DNA of 64,000 bases from DASUBN01 sp964584665 (GCA_964584665.1 CAZPAO010000002.1:1-64000), one strand, 5' to 3'; shown: positions 8,410-17,736, counted from the stretch's first letter. Notes: generated by a model not told the origin, from the sequence alone. Translations and numbers: made by a program.

Positions 8410-9261
8410 TTACTGTAGGTGAGTCTTAAAGAACTTCACCGTACGGTCCCAGGAGTCTTTCGCCGCCGCGGCCTGGTAGTTCTGGCCCGAGGGATTGGCG
8501 AAGGCATGGCCGGCATCCGGGTATTCATGGATCTCCGCGTCCACCTTGGCGGCCTTCAGGGCCTCCTGGAACTTCTGCACATCGGCCACGGTGATGCCCT
8601 GGTCCTTCTCGCCGAAGAAGCCGATGAGCGGCATCTTGAGGGTCGAGAGCTGGGCTACGTCCGTCACGGGTTGGCCGTAGTACATCACCGCCGCGTCCAG
8701 CTTGTCCGGGAACAGGAGCGCGGTCTGCAGGGACCAACCGCCGCCGAAGCACCAGCCGATCACGCCCATCTTCTTGGCATGCTCGTGGTCATGCAGGTAA
8801 CCGTAGGCCTGCTTGAGGTTTTCCTTGGCCGTGGCCGGGTCGTTGAACACGGTCATCATCAGTTTCTTGGCATCGTCCGGCGTCTGGGCGGACTGGCCAC
8901 CATAGAGGTCCACCGCCAGGGTCTCGTAGCCCTCGCCCGCGAGCCGGTCGGCGGTGCGGCGGATGTTGTCGTTCAGGCCCCACCATTCGTGCACCACGAT
9001 GATGGCGGGCAGCGGGCCCTTGGCGGCGGTGGGACGGCTGAGATAGCCCTTCACCTGCTTGCCGCCTACGGTGGCGTACACCACCTCGGCGCCGGTCACC
9101 GGCTGGGCCGGCTTCTCCACCGCCACGGGGCTCGGCTGCGGCGAGTCGTCGTGATGCATGGCCGCCATCGCCGCCATGTATTCGGCATCGCTCATGGCGT
9201 AGGCGTTGGAGAAGGAAAGGACGATGGCCAGGGAGAAGAAAGACAACAATACGCGACGCAT
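8410..9261 (-). CDS. Exported dienelactone hydrolase family protein
   Basis: A 283-residue alpha/beta hydrolase with an N-terminal signal peptide (1-22, ending Asn-Ala-Tyr-Ala). The DLH catalytic triad is visible: Cys171 in GWCFGGG, Asp220 in GEKDQG and His252 in DAGHAF. A conserved HEWWGL (from 91) forms the oxyanion side. DLH enzymes open lactone rings such as dienelactone, but exported members act on unknown esters or lactones. The start at 9261 has AAGGAG upstream and gives a clean signal peptide. queD ends 16 bases before it on the same strand. A Met/His-rich segment (MAAMAAMHHDD) follows the signal peptide. Confidence 0.82.
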   Translation of the reverse strand: MRRVLLSFFSLAIVLSFSNAYAMSDAEYMAAMAAMHHDDSPQPSPVAVEKPAQPVTGAEVVYATVGGKQVKGYLSRPTAAKGPLPAIIVVHEWWGLNDNIRRTADRLAGEGYETLAVDLYGGQSAQTPDDAKKLMMTVFNDPATAKENLKQAYGYLHDHEHAKKMGVIGWCFGGGWSLQTALLFPDKLDAAVMYYGQPVTDVAQLSTLKMPLIGFFGEKDQGITVADVQKFQEALKAAKVDAEIHEYPDAGHAFANPSGQNYQAAAAKDSWDRTVKFFKTHLQ

Positions 9262-9277
9262 GGGACGCTCCTTGTTT

Positions 9278-9634
9278 TCAGTCACCGGTATAGACGCAAC
9301 CCGAAGTGCAGGTTTCTGCGATCACCACTTTCGACAGGGCTGGCAGGCTGGGCTTCAACCTGGTCCAGATCCAGCGGGCCAGGTTCTCGCTGGTGGGATT
9401 GTCGAGGCCCGGGATGTCGTTCAGACAGTGGTGGTCCAGGATCTCGAACAGCGGCATGAAAGCCGCCTTCAGGTCCGCGAAGTCCATGACCCAGCCGGCC
9501 TTGCTGTCCACCGGGCCGGACACGTGGATCTGCACCTGGAAGGAATGGCCGTGCAGGCGGCTGCACTTGTGCCCCGCCGGGACGTTGGGCAGCCGGTGGG
9601 CCGCCTCGATGTGGAAAGCCTTGTATATCTCCAT
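9278..9634 (-). CDS. queD: 6-carboxy-5,6,7,8-tetrahydropterin synthase QueD
   Basis: A 118-residue PTPS/QueD enzyme of usual length. Zinc ligands His13, His28 and His30 (AAHRL and LHGHSF) and the catalytic Cys24 (HKC) are in place. QueD converts 7,8-dihydroneopterin triphosphate into 6-carboxytetrahydropterin, the second step from GTP towards preQ0 and queuosine in tRNA. The product pathway partners (queC, queE, folE) are not in this window, and I see no preQ1 riboswitch upstream. It is cotranscribed with the dienelactone hydrolase gene by position only. Confidence 0.92.
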   Translation of the reverse strand: MEIYKAFHIEAAHRLPNVPAGHKCSRLHGHSFQVQIHVSGPVDSKAGWVMDFADLKAAFMPLFEILDHHCLNDIPGLDNPTSENLARWIWTRLKPSLPALSKVVIAETCTSGCVYTGD

Positions 9635-9709
9635 GCGCCCATTATCGCCGGTAGCAGGAGAGCACGAAAGAGGCCGTGTTACCCTAATTAACTAAGGTAC
9701 GGGGCGGCT

Positions 9710-9913
9710 ATGGCCAAAGAGACACGCAAGATCAGGGAGCAGATCATCCAGCTGAAGCTGGAGCACCATGACCTGGATATGGCCATCGCCAAGCTGGCCG
9801 CCGATCCCTCCACCGACGAACTGCACATCTCCCGCATGAAGAAGCGAAAGCTCCAGCTCAAGGATTACATCGCCCGCCTCGAGAGCATGCTCATCCCGGA
9901 CCTGGACGCGTGA
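9710..9913 (+). CDS. YdcH-like DUF465 small coiled-coil protein
   Basis: A 67-residue, highly charged helical protein of the DUF465/YdcH family, with the typical layout of two helices: REQIIQLKLEHHDLDMAIAKL, then SRMKKRKLQLKDYIARLE. The family's function is unknown; members are abundant small cytosolic proteins. Its stop overlaps the following rnm GTG start by four bases (GTGA), so the pair is translationally coupled. Confidence 0.75.
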   Translation: MAKETRKIREQIIQLKLEHHDLDMAIAKLAADPSTDELHISRMKKRKLQLKDYIARLESMLIPDLDA

Positions 9914-10734
9914 TAGACCTGCATACCCATTCCCGGGTCTCCGACGGCACCCTCGCCCCCGGAGAACTGGTGGCGCTCGCCGCCGGGCGCGGCGTGAAGC
10001 TGCTGGCCCTCACGGACCACGACACGCTGGACGGCCTGCCCGCCGCCCGCGCGGCCGCCGCCGGCACGGGCGTACGCTTCATCAGCGGCGTGGAGATATC
10101 GGTCACCTGGGAGCACAAGACCTGGCACGTGGTGGGCCTGGACGTGGACACATCCCACCCCGCCCTCACCGCCGGTCTCGCGCGCCTGCAAGCGGTTCGG
10201 GAGGAACGCGCTGTCGAGATCGGCCGGCGCCTCGAAGCCAAGGGCATCAGCGGCGCCTCTGTGGGTGCCCAGGCGCTGGCGGGGGAAGCGAGACTCACCC
10301 GCACCCATTTCGCCCGCTTCCTGCACCAGGCGGGCCACGTGAAGGACGAGGCCCAGGCCTATAAGAAGTTCCTGGGGCGCGGCAAGCCGGCTCACGTCTC
10401 CGCCACCTGGGCGAGCCTGGAGGAAGCCGTCAGTTGGATACACGCGGCGGGCGGCCAGGCGGTGCTGGCGCACCCCTTCCGCTACGGCATCACCCGCGCA
10501 TGGCTCCTGAAGTTCCTCACGGCCTTCAAGCAGGCGGGCGGCGACGCCATGGAAGTGGTGAGCGGCCGGGGCAACCCGGATGAGTTCCACACGGCGCTGC
10601 ATCTCGCGCAGCGATTCGAGTTAGCGGCTTCAGTGGGATCGGATTTCCATGCGCCGGCAACCTATTCGCAGCCGGGCATCACGGTGGAGCTGCCCCCGGG
10701 CGTCCCGGCGGTGTGGCAGCGGTTCAGGGATTGA
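9910..10734 (+). CDS. rnm: PHP-domain 5'-3' exoribonuclease/3',5'-nucleotide phosphatase (RNase AM, YciV-like)
   Basis: A 274-residue PHP metallo-phosphoesterase. Metal-binding residues are visible in DLHTHSRVSDG (His5, His7, Asp12), ALTDHDT (35-38), GVEIS (Glu62), the HPFRYG motif and VGSDFHA near the C-terminus. The plan and length match E. coli YciV/RNase AM, which matures the 5' ends of 5S and other rRNAs and hydrolyses pAp. The start is GTG at 9910, inside the preceding ydcH stop. The 3' end overlaps the convergent cyclotransferase-like gene by 11 bases. The family also contains phosphatases acting on short oligonucleotides, so the RNase role rests on similarity. Confidence 0.82.
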   Translation: MIDLHTHSRVSDGTLAPGELVALAAGRGVKLLALTDHDTLDGLPAARAAAAGTGVRFISGVEISVTWEHKTWHVVGLDVDTSHPALTAGLARLQAVREERAVEIGRRLEAKGISGASVGAQALAGEARLTRTHFARFLHQAGHVKDEAQAYKKFLGRGKPAHVSATWASLEEAVSWIHAAGGQAVLAHPFRYGITRAWLLKFLTAFKQAGGDAMEVVSGRGNPDEFHTALHLAQRFELAASVGSDFHAPATYSQPGITVELPPGVPAVWQRFRD

Positions 10735-11074
10735 TCGAGACGTAGACCCAGGCTTCCTTGCCTGAACGCAGTTTCAACTTCACCCGCTTATAGTCATCGG
10801 CTTCATATTCATCCGCCGCCGCCAGCTCTTCCGTCGTGATCTCGAACACCATGCCTTCCACCGTATCCAGGGAATTGCCGGGCACCAGGATGCGGTGCAC
10901 TGCGAGGCCGCTGGTGGCGATCACCGCCTCATCCGTGATGCGTACGCTGGCCATCTTGTAGCCCAGCACCGCGTCGGGGGTGCCGGTCAGGCGTCGGCCG
11001 AAGTTGGCGAGCTGCACGGTTTCCTGCTGGAGCGTGCCGTAGGAGAACAGTTTCTCGCCGTCTTGCTCGCTCAT
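10724..11074 (-). CDS. Gamma-glutamylcyclotransferase/AIG2-like family protein
   Basis: A 116-residue protein with the N-terminal LFSYGTLQ loop (YGTL at 12-15) that binds the gamma-glutamyl group. An acidic DEYEADDYKR block at 88-97 carries the candidate catalytic glutamate. Family members release 5-oxoproline from gamma-glutamyl amines, but many bacterial versions have no proven substrate. Its ATG overlaps the ttcA stop (ATGA), so it is translationally coupled to ttcA and probably made with it. Confidence 0.75.
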   Translation of the reverse strand: MSEQDGEKLFSYGTLQQETVQLANFGRRLTGTPDAVLGYKMASVRITDEAVIATSGLAVHRILVPGNSLDTVEGMVFEITTEELAAADEYEADDYKRVKLKLRSGKEAWVYVSINP

Positions 11075-11994
11075 TCGATGGAGGAATTGGATGTCTTGCG
11101 CAGAGTCTGTTTCAACTCATCGACCGAGATCGTGGCCATGAGCACGTCCGAACCCGCCTCCGCAGGCTCCGACCCCAGCCAATCCGTGCGCGGCGCGGCC
11201 TTGGCGCCGAGGGACGCGAAGTCGAACTGGCGCGGATCCAGGAGATGCTCCGGCACCACACTGGAGAGGGCCGAGAAGATGGTGTTGGTGCGGCCCGGGA
11301 ACTTGCGCTCCCAGTCCAGCATCATGGCCTTCACGGCCTTCCGCTGCAGGTGCTCCTGGGAGCCGCAGAGGTTGCAGGGGATGATGGGGAACTCGCGCAT
11401 AGCGGCATATTTCGCGATATCCGCTTCCTCGACGTAGGCCAGCGGCCGGATCACCACGTGCTTGCCGTCGTCCGAGAGCAGCTTGGGCGGCATGGCCCGC
11501 AGCTTGCCGCCGTAGAAGAGGTTCAGGAAGAACGTCTCCAGTATGTCGCCCCGGTGATGGCCCAGCGCGATCTTGGTGATGCCGTTCTGGGCGGCGAAGG
11601 AATAGAGGGCGCCCCGGCGCAGCCGCGAGCAGAGGCCGCAGGTGGTCTTGCCTTCGGGCACCACGCGCTTCACCACGCTGTAGGTGTCCTGCTCCAGGAT
11701 GTGGAAGGGCACGCCCACTTCCGTCAGGTACGTGGGCAGCACTTCCTCGGGGAAGCCCGGCTGCTTCTGGTCCAGGTTCACCGCCAGGAGTTCGAACTCC
11801 ACCGGCGCGCTCTCCTTGAGCTTCATGAGCATGTCGAGCAGCGTGTAGGAATCCTTGCCGCCCGAGAGGCAGACCATGACTCGGTCGCCCGCCTCGATCA
11901 TGTTGAAATCTTGGATAGCCTTACCCACGCCATGGCGCAGACGCTTTTCAAGCTTCCGTTGGTTCACTGACAGTTTGGCGGGCTGGGCGCTCAT
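11071..11994 (-). CDS. ttcA: tRNA 2-thiocytidine biosynthesis protein TtcA
   Basis: A 307-residue PP-loop ATPase. SGGKDS at 44-49 is the PP-loop, and Cys119/Cys122 (CGLC) plus Cys207/Cys210 (CNLC) are the conserved cysteine pairs that hold the Fe-S cluster. TtcA thiolates cytidine 32 of certain tRNAs. The length and all motifs are standard. It is the first gene of a two-gene unit with the gamma-glutamylcyclotransferase-like gene, joined by an ATGA overlap. Confidence 0.93.
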   Translation of the reverse strand: MSAQPAKLSVNQRKLEKRLRHGVGKAIQDFNMIEAGDRVMVCLSGGKDSYTLLDMLMKLKESAPVEFELLAVNLDQKQPGFPEEVLPTYLTEVGVPFHILEQDTYSVVKRVVPEGKTTCGLCSRLRRGALYSFAAQNGITKIALGHHRGDILETFFLNLFYGGKLRAMPPKLLSDDGKHVVIRPLAYVEEADIAKYAAMREFPIIPCNLCGSQEHLQRKAVKAMMLDWERKFPGRTNTIFSALSSVVPEHLLDPRQFDFASLGAKAAPRTDWLGSEPAEAGSDVLMATISVDELKQTLRKTSNSSIE

Positions 11995-12085
11995 AGGGGC
12001 GGTATTTTAGCCTACCCAGGGCCCCTGCCCCGCAATAAACCCCGGCCCTCCGTGGTCCAATAGCCATCAGCACAGGAGCGTCCGT

Positions 12086-12844
12086 ATGCGTCGCGCAGTT
12101 TCAATGGGATTGGCCCTGGGTCTCGTCGCCGGTTCAGCCTGGGCCGCGCCCCAGACCGTCACGAGCCCCGCCACGCAGGTGAGCCTGCTGGAGCTGTATA
12201 CCTCGGAAGGCTGCGACGACTGCCCGCCCGCCGAGCAGTGGCTCTCGGGGCTGCAGCAGGACGACCGGCTGTGGAAGCGCGTGGTGCCCGTGACCTTCCA
12301 CGTGGATTACTGGGATTACCTGGGCTGGCGCGATCCGTTTGATAGTCACTCTTATACGTTGAGGCAGCAGCAGATCGCCGCGGCAGCGGGCGGCAAGGTG
12401 ATCTACACGCCCCAGTTCGTGCTGGACGGGAAGGACACCCAGGCTTACTTCAACCACCAGCCCCTCTCCCTGGACGGCGGCTGGACCGTGGGCGTCTTGA
12501 GCCTCACCGCCGATGGCCGCAAAGCCACGGTGCGCTTCGTGCCCGCGAAACCCCGCAGCGACCGGCTGGAAGCCCACGTGGTGCTGCTGGCCTTCGGCGT
12601 GGACGTGCCGGTGGGCGCCGGCGAGAACAAGGGCAAGACGCTCACCCATGACTTCCTGGTGGTGGCGGAAGTACACGGCGCATTGAACCAAGACAAGAGC
12701 GGTTATACGGGGACTATGATCCTGCCGGCAAATGCGCCTGCGGCTAGATCGGCGACGCGGTATGCGCTGGCAGGATGGGTCTCGGCCGCAGGCGTGCCCG
12801 CGCCCATCCAGGCGGCAGGCGGAGGGATCGCCGCACCGCACTGA
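12086..12844 (+). CDS. Exported DUF1223 thioredoxin-fold protein
   Basis: A 252-residue protein with a signal peptide (1-20) and a DUF1223 domain. It starts with LLELYTSEGCDDCPPAE, where Cys43 and Cys46 form a CxxC in a thioredoxin-like position. The conserved FHVDYWDYLGWRDPF block follows. The family is predicted to be periplasmic or extracytoplasmic thiol-active, but no function is established. The start is preceded by CAGGAGCG. It stands alone, convergent with the large phosphoesterase gene. Confidence 0.8.
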   Translation: MRRAVSMGLALGLVAGSAWAAPQTVTSPATQVSLLELYTSEGCDDCPPAEQWLSGLQQDDRLWKRVVPVTFHVDYWDYLGWRDPFDSHSYTLRQQQIAAAAGGKVIYTPQFVLDGKDTQAYFNHQPLSLDGGWTVGVLSLTADGRKATVRFVPAKPRSDRLEAHVVLLAFGVDVPVGAGENKGKTLTHDFLVVAEVHGALNQDKSGYTGTMILPANAPAARSATRYALAGWVSAAGVPAPIQAAGGGIAAPH

Positions 12845-12873
12845 TCAGGACCCGATCAGAGGTCCGGCTCCTT

Positions 12874-15657
12874 CTAGTCGGAACCGCCTCCTGAACTCTT
12901 CGAGCGAAGATCCAGCCCACTGCGGGTCTCCGGATACGGCGTGCTCATGAGCCCCTGCCAGACGATCCGGTTGAAACCCACCGCGTCCACCCGGTCCTCG
13001 CCGGAGAAATCCATGCCGGCGGTCTGCTTGGCCCAATAGGCGGCGCTGTGGGTGGGCTTCGGCCCAGCCGCTGCCTGCACCGCATCCGGGAGGGGGAGCT
13101 TGGTGTTCTTCACCAGGAACGCGGAAGGCACGGCCTTGAACGTCCAGTCCTTCCGATCCAGATCGAACGCGCTCGTCATGGGCCGCTCGTTGGCGTCGAA
13201 GATGCTCAGGTGATCGATGCCGAGGATATCCTCGATGGTGCGCAGCATGTTGACCGTGGTGTAGAACTCGCTCGCCACCGCGCCCTGCTTCACGTAGGGA
13301 CCCACGATGTAGGCGGTGCTGCGGTGCGCGTCCACGTGGTCCGGACCGTCCTGGGCATCGTCCTCGATCACGAAGATCAGCGTGTTGTCCTTATAACGCT
13401 TGCTCTCCGCCACGGCCTCGATGAGCCTGCCCACGGCGTAGTCGTTGTCCGCCTGCTGCAGCTCCGGCGTGTTCACCCCGTCCACTGCCCGGGCGAAGTC
13501 GCCCATGTGGTCCCCGGCCAACCGCACCAGCGAGAGCGCCGGCAGCTTGCCGTTGTGTTCGAACCCGGCGAACTCCCGTTGCCACTCCCGCTCCCGGTAG
13601 AAATCCGGCAGCGCCGCATCGAAGCCCCGGTAGTAAGGGTCGGTGATGCCGATGAGGTCGCTGATCGCCGGGAACGCAAGCTTGAGTCCCTTGGCGTGGG
13701 GATCGCGCTCCATGGGGATGGCGTTCTTGCTGTCAGGCTGGTAGCGCGCGCCGTCGTCGTCCATGCCGTAGTTGCGCACGCTCAAGCCCGCGCGCAGCGC
13801 CGCGCTCCACAGGTAAGACTGTTGCCGCTTGCCGCCCGGAGCGTCCATGCCCGCCACGTCCGCCGTGCCCGGCAAGAGGTCCGGGTCCTGGGGCGTGTCA
13901 GGCTCGATCTCCAGGCGCGACTTCGCATCCGGCAGCGCGATAGGGATGTTGCGGTTGACAGCGAAGGTATCGTCCTGGATGCCGCGGTTCGCATAGGCGG
14001 GCGCCACGGTCTTGGCACCCTGGTCGCTCTCCCGCGCTGCCGTGCTCCAGGGCCAGCCCTCTCCGCTCACCTCGCCAGAGGTGTAGAAGTTGTCCAGGTC
14101 CACGAAGCCACCCGCCACGGCGTGGAAGTTCGGCGTGGTGGCCGCGCCGAACTCGACGAGGCTCGGATCACCGTTGCCCTTCCCGAGGTCTCCGAGGATC
14201 TGGTCATAGGTGCGGTTCTCCTTGATGATGTAGATGACGTGCTTGATGCGCGCGTGCAGCGACGCCATCATCGCCTTGTCCGCCGCCGTGGGCGGAGAGC
14301 GGAAGCCGTCGTTCGCCATCACCTGCTCGGTCAGCGTGCCGAGCTCGGCATCGGAAGGCAGCGGCAGCGTGAGGAACCCCGCCTTGGAGAGCTGCAGCAC
14401 GTAGTGGTTGTTCGCATTGGCCTTCACCGGGTTCACACGGTGGGTCGGGTTGTCCGGGTTGGCCCCCGGCTTGGAGCGGCTGTTCACCACGTAGAGGCGC
14501 TTCTGCAGGGTCCCTGCCACCACTGCCTGGGGATACCAGCCCGTGGGGATGAGGCCGATCACCTGCGGCTTCGCCCCGTCGAGCGCCACCACCGCCACCG
14601 CGTTGGTGCCGCCGTCCGTCACATAGAGCCGCGTGCCATCCGCCGAGAGCGCGAGGCTGTTGGGCGCCACGCCGCGGTAATCGAAGGACGGGCTCACCAC
14701 ACCCGGCGGCGCGAGCGCGGGGATGCCGCCGGTCACCCGGTCCGTGGCCGTGTCGATCACCGCCACTTCATCGCTGTTGTCGCAGGCCACGTAGAGCTGC
14801 TTCTGCGTGGCGTCCAGCAACATCTTGACCGGCGTGCCCTGCAAGGGGATGCGGCCGACGAGCTTCGGCGCGGCCGTGATATCCACCACGTCCACCTCCC
14901 GGTCCCGTTGGCTGCCCACGTAGGCCGTGGCGTTGCCGGCCACTGCCACCCAGAAGGGATACTCGCCGCCCGGCGTGCCCGTCTTGCCTCCGGACTTGCC
15001 GGGGCGCAGGTCCAATTCGGCCGTCACCTTGCGGCTGGCGAGGTCGATGATGGAGAGGGAGTCGTTGTAGTAGTTCGCCACCACCAGACGCTGGCCGTCC
15101 GCGGTCACGGCGAGGCCGGCCACCGCGGGGTTCGTCAACAGCCCGTTGCCTTCCGTATGGCCGAGCGGGATGGCCGGCATGGGCTCGCCCCAGATGCCGC
15201 TCGTGCTCTCATAGCTGTGCACCACATCATCCCCGCCTCCGGAGACATAGAAGTGCCGCCCGTCCGGCGCGAAGGCGAGCCCTGCGAAAGTGTTGGGCAC
15301 CTGGATCACCTGGACCGGCACCGGCTTCGGCCCACTCACGTCATAGATGAAGACGTATTCGTTCGAGCTCTGCAGGTCCGGCTTGCCGGTGGGCTTGTTC
15401 AGCAGGTTGTAGCCTGTGGTGAGGATGAGCAGGGTGCGCCCGTCCGGGCTCAGGGCCTCGCTCATGGCCTGGCCGGCCGTGTAATCCGGGAAGTCCTGCA
15501 GATGGGGGTTCAGGGACTCGAAGCTCGCGCCGGGCGCGGCCAAGGGCGTGATGAACTGGCCCGTGGGCAGCTCGGTGCGGTCATCGTCGTCCGCGTGCAG
15601 CGCCGCCAGGGGCAAGAGAGCGATAAGGCCGACTAGGGCATTCCGGTAGGTTTTCAT
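12874..15657 (-). CDS. Exported YncE-like beta-propeller fused to an alkaline-phosphatase-superfamily phosphoesterase
   Basis: A 927-residue secreted protein. After the signal peptide (1-23), residues about 60-430 carry YVTN/YncE-type propeller blades (repeated SPDGRT, VADGQRL, DGTRLYVTD motifs). The C-terminal half is a phosphoesterase of the acid phosphatase/phospholipase C type, with KHVIYIIKENRTYDQ at its start and VIEDDAQDGPDHVDAHRS near its end; these are the metal-site blocks. Such fusions are common in soil bacteria, and their substrates are unknown. The start could be ATG at 15657 or GTG one codon earlier; a G-run (GAGGGGGGGG) about seven bases before the ATG serves as ribosome binding site. 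Confidence 0.8.
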   Translation of the reverse strand: MKTYRNALVGLIALLPLAALHADDDDRTELPTGQFITPLAAPGASFESLNPHLQDFPDYTAGQAMSEALSPDGRTLLILTTGYNLLNKPTGKPDLQSSNEYVFIYDVSGPKPVPVQVIQVPNTFAGLAFAPDGRHFYVSGGGDDVVHSYESTSGIWGEPMPAIPLGHTEGNGLLTNPAVAGLAVTADGQRLVVANYYNDSLSIIDLASRKVTAELDLRPGKSGGKTGTPGGEYPFWVAVAGNATAYVGSQRDREVDVVDITAAPKLVGRIPLQGTPVKMLLDATQKQLYVACDNSDEVAVIDTATDRVTGGIPALAPPGVVSPSFDYRGVAPNSLALSADGTRLYVTDGGTNAVAVVALDGAKPQVIGLIPTGWYPQAVVAGTLQKRLYVVNSRSKPGANPDNPTHRVNPVKANANNHYVLQLSKAGFLTLPLPSDAELGTLTEQVMANDGFRSPPTAADKAMMASLHARIKHVIYIIKENRTYDQILGDLGKGNGDPSLVEFGAATTPNFHAVAGGFVDLDNFYTSGEVSGEGWPWSTAARESDQGAKTVAPAYANRGIQDDTFAVNRNIPIALPDAKSRLEIEPDTPQDPDLLPGTADVAGMDAPGGKRQQSYLWSAALRAGLSVRNYGMDDDGARYQPDSKNAIPMERDPHAKGLKLAFPAISDLIGITDPYYRGFDAALPDFYREREWQREFAGFEHNGKLPALSLVRLAGDHMGDFARAVDGVNTPELQQADNDYAVGRLIEAVAESKRYKDNTLIFVIEDDAQDGPDHVDAHRSTAYIVGPYVKQGAVASEFYTTVNMLRTIEDILGIDHLSIFDANERPMTSAFDLDRKDWTFKAVPSAFLVKNTKLPLPDAVQAAAGPKPTHSAAYWAKQTAGMDFSGEDRVDAVGFNRIVWQGLMSTPYPETRSGLDLRSKSSGGGSD

Positions 15658-15796
15658 CACAGCACCCCCCCCCTCGTGGCGACGAGACCCGAGTTTCAGG
15701 GGCCTCGGTCTAGAGATATCTGCTCCTTAAGACCGCCTCGCCTTGCCGGAATTCACGGTTTGGAGGAATATTTTTCGCCCGTTTCGAGAGTCGCCC

Positions 15797-16120
15797 TCAG
15801 TTGCAGAACAGCTCGCGCTTCTCATCCCCCACCACGAGATGCAACTTCACCCGCGTCTGTAGGGCCTGGCGGAGTTGACAGACACGACTCTTGTCGAGTT
15901 GAGAAGCGGTCTTGCCCATGTCCACAGAGATGAGGTCTATGGACTCGTCCGGATGGGCCGCGTGCAGGGCGGCCACCAGGTCGTCATAGGCGTAGATCTT
16001 CTTACCGAAGCCGAACAGGCCCTGGCCGAGGTAGCTCACGTCTTCCTTCACCTTGCCGTCGGCGGCGAAGGCCGGGCTCAGGATCAGGCAGGCCGATATC
16101 AGTATCGCGATGCGTCTCAT
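15797..16120 (-). CDS. Hypothetical exported protein
   Basis: A 107-residue protein with a clean signal peptide (MRRIAILISACLILSPAFAA). I do not recognise the mature part; it contains two cysteines (Cys81 in VCQLRQ and Cys106 at the end in LFCN), possibly a disulfide. The frame is open far upstream inside the glutamate-synthase-like gene, but the start at 16120 is supported by GGGAAG and the signal peptide. It begins 11 bases after the upstream oxidoreductase gene and is likely co-transcribed with it. Confidence 0.65.
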   Translation of the reverse strand: MRRIAILISACLILSPAFAADGKVKEDVSYLGQGLFGFGKKIYAYDDLVAALHAAHPDESIDLISVDMGKTASQLDKSRVCQLRQALQTRVKLHLVVGDEKRELFCN

Positions 16121-16131
16121 GTCTTGCTTCC

Positions 16132-17697
16132 CTATGCGATGGCTTTCTTGCGCAGCAGCTTGAACGCCGGCTCGCCCTTGCCGGTCTTCACCGGCGCCAA
16201 GGCCTGCATGGTGGTGAACTGGGCCTTGTCCGCCTTGTAACCCAGCACCACGTCGAGCGGCGTGAACTTGTTGACGCCTGTCGAAAGCTCGATGTCCTTG
16301 GCCTGGAACTGGCCGGGGTGCTCGTAGCCGGCAGTATGGGCGAGCGCGATCAGTTCCTTGCGGAAGCCCTTCAGGTAGTTCGCGGCGCGCACCGCCTTGA
16401 TGTCCACGTCCAGCCCCGCCTGGCGCCACTCGCTCATGGTGGTGATGCCGGTGGGGCAATGACCGGTGTGGCAGCTCTGGGACTGGATGCAGCCGATGGA
16501 GATCATGGCCTCGCGGGCCACGTTCACCATGTCGCAGCCCATGGCGAAGGCCACCACGGCCCGGTCCGGGAAGCCGAGCTTGCCGCTGCCGATCCACACC
16601 ACGTCCTTGGAGACGCCGGCCTTCTGGAAGATCTGGTACACGCGGGCGAAGCCGATCTTGAAGGGCAGCGACACGTGGTCGGTGTAGGTGAGGGGCGCGG
16701 CGCCGGTGCCGCCCTCGCCGCCGTCGATGGTGATGTGGTCCGGCCCTTCCTTGCGCTTCTTCATGCGCTGGGCCAGTTCCTCCCAGAAATCCGTGTCGCC
16801 GATGGCGGCCTTGATGCCCACCGGCAGGCCGGTGCGGTCAGCGATGCGCTCGATGAAGTCGATCATCTCGTCGACGTTGCTGAACTCGCTGTGCGAATTG
16901 GGCGAGATGCAGTCCTGGTAGGCGGGCACGCCACGGGTGTTGGCGATCTCCGGCACCACCTTCACCGCCGGCAGCACACCGCCCTTGCCGGGCTTGGCGC
17001 CCTGGGAGAGCTTGAGCTCGATGGCCTTGATCTGCGGATGCTTGGCGCATTTCTCGGCCAGCACGTCCATCGAGAACTTGCCGTCCTTGCCGCGCACGCC
17101 GAAGTAACCGGTGCCGATCTCGAACACCACATCGCCGCCGAGCAGGTGGAAGGGGCTCAGGCCGCCCTCGCCGGTGTTGTGGAAGCAGTTGGACATCTTG
17201 GCCCCGAGGTTCAGGGCCGAGATGGCGTTCTTGCCGAGGGCGCCGAAGGACATGGCGGAGATGTTCACCACGGAGGTGGGGCGCCAGGCGTACTTGCGCT
17301 TGTGGCTCGCGCCCAGGACCTTGAGGCAGGGCACGGCGCTCGGGTCGCCGCCGATGTGCACGGCCTTGTCTTCCGGGAAGGGGAAGGCGACGTTCTTGAT
17401 GATGGGGTAACCGACGGAGTACTGCTGCTCCTCGGTGCCGAAGCCGAAGAAGTTGTTCTGGCCCTTCGCGGTGGCGTAGATCCAGCTGCGCTCGCTGCGG
17501 TTGAAGGGCAGCTCTTCCTTGTCGTCCGCCACCCAGTACTGGCGCAGCTCGGGGCCGATGAACTCCATGAAGTAGCGCAGGTGGCCGATGACGGGATAGT
17601 TGTGCATCACCGCGTGGCGGCGCTGGTGGATGTCGTGGATGGCCACGATGCCCAGGAAGATAAGGATTCCACCTATGACCCAAAGGAAAATGAGCAT
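16132..17697 (-). CDS. FMN-binding glutamate-synthase-family oxidoreductase with a 3Fe-4S motif
   Basis: A 521-residue protein with one N-terminal transmembrane helix (1-20) and a GltB-type synthase barrel. Glycine-rich DGGEGGTGAAP at 325-335 and the cysteine spacing Cys403-x5-Cys409-x4-Cys414 (CIQSQSCHTGHC) match the FMN site and 3Fe-4S cluster of glutamate synthase. It lacks the amidotransferase and the C-terminal GXGXG domains, so it cannot use glutamine by itself. Stand-alone proteins of this family are widespread and their true reaction is not established. The start is preceded by GGGGAGGGGACG. Element D lies upstream, between it and the outer-membrane protein gene. Confidence 0.85.
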   Translation of the reverse strand: MLIFLWVIGGILIFLGIVAIHDIHQRRHAVMHNYPVIGHLRYFMEFIGPELRQYWVADDKEELPFNRSERSWIYATAKGQNNFFGFGTEEQQYSVGYPIIKNVAFPFPEDKAVHIGGDPSAVPCLKVLGASHKRKYAWRPTSVVNISAMSFGALGKNAISALNLGAKMSNCFHNTGEGGLSPFHLLGGDVVFEIGTGYFGVRGKDGKFSMDVLAEKCAKHPQIKAIELKLSQGAKPGKGGVLPAVKVVPEIANTRGVPAYQDCISPNSHSEFSNVDEMIDFIERIADRTGLPVGIKAAIGDTDFWEELAQRMKKRKEGPDHITIDGGEGGTGAAPLTYTDHVSLPFKIGFARVYQIFQKAGVSKDVVWIGSGKLGFPDRAVVAFAMGCDMVNVAREAMISIGCIQSQSCHTGHCPTGITTMSEWRQAGLDVDIKAVRAANYLKGFRKELIALAHTAGYEHPGQFQAKDIELSTGVNKFTPLDVVLGYKADKAQFTTMQALAPVKTGKGEPAFKLLRKKAIA

Positions 17698-17736
17698 CGT
17701 CCCCTCCCCTGCATTGTCCCTGGCTTAAGCATACCA

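Noticed and set aside
9635..9709. preQ1 riboswitch near queD
   Set aside because: The short upstream region shows no conserved preQ1 aptamer-like hairpin with A-rich tail.
13048..15636. Long open frame antisense to the propeller-phosphoesterase gene
   Set aside because: In GC-rich DNA such frames are mirror images of high-GC3 genes; the translation is His/Arg/Val-rich low-complexity with no domain, and the opposite strand encodes a clear family.
15661..15680. C-run as a frameshift or assembly error
   Set aside because: It is non-coding; on the minus strand it is the G-rich ribosome site of the phosphoesterase gene, so it needs no correction.
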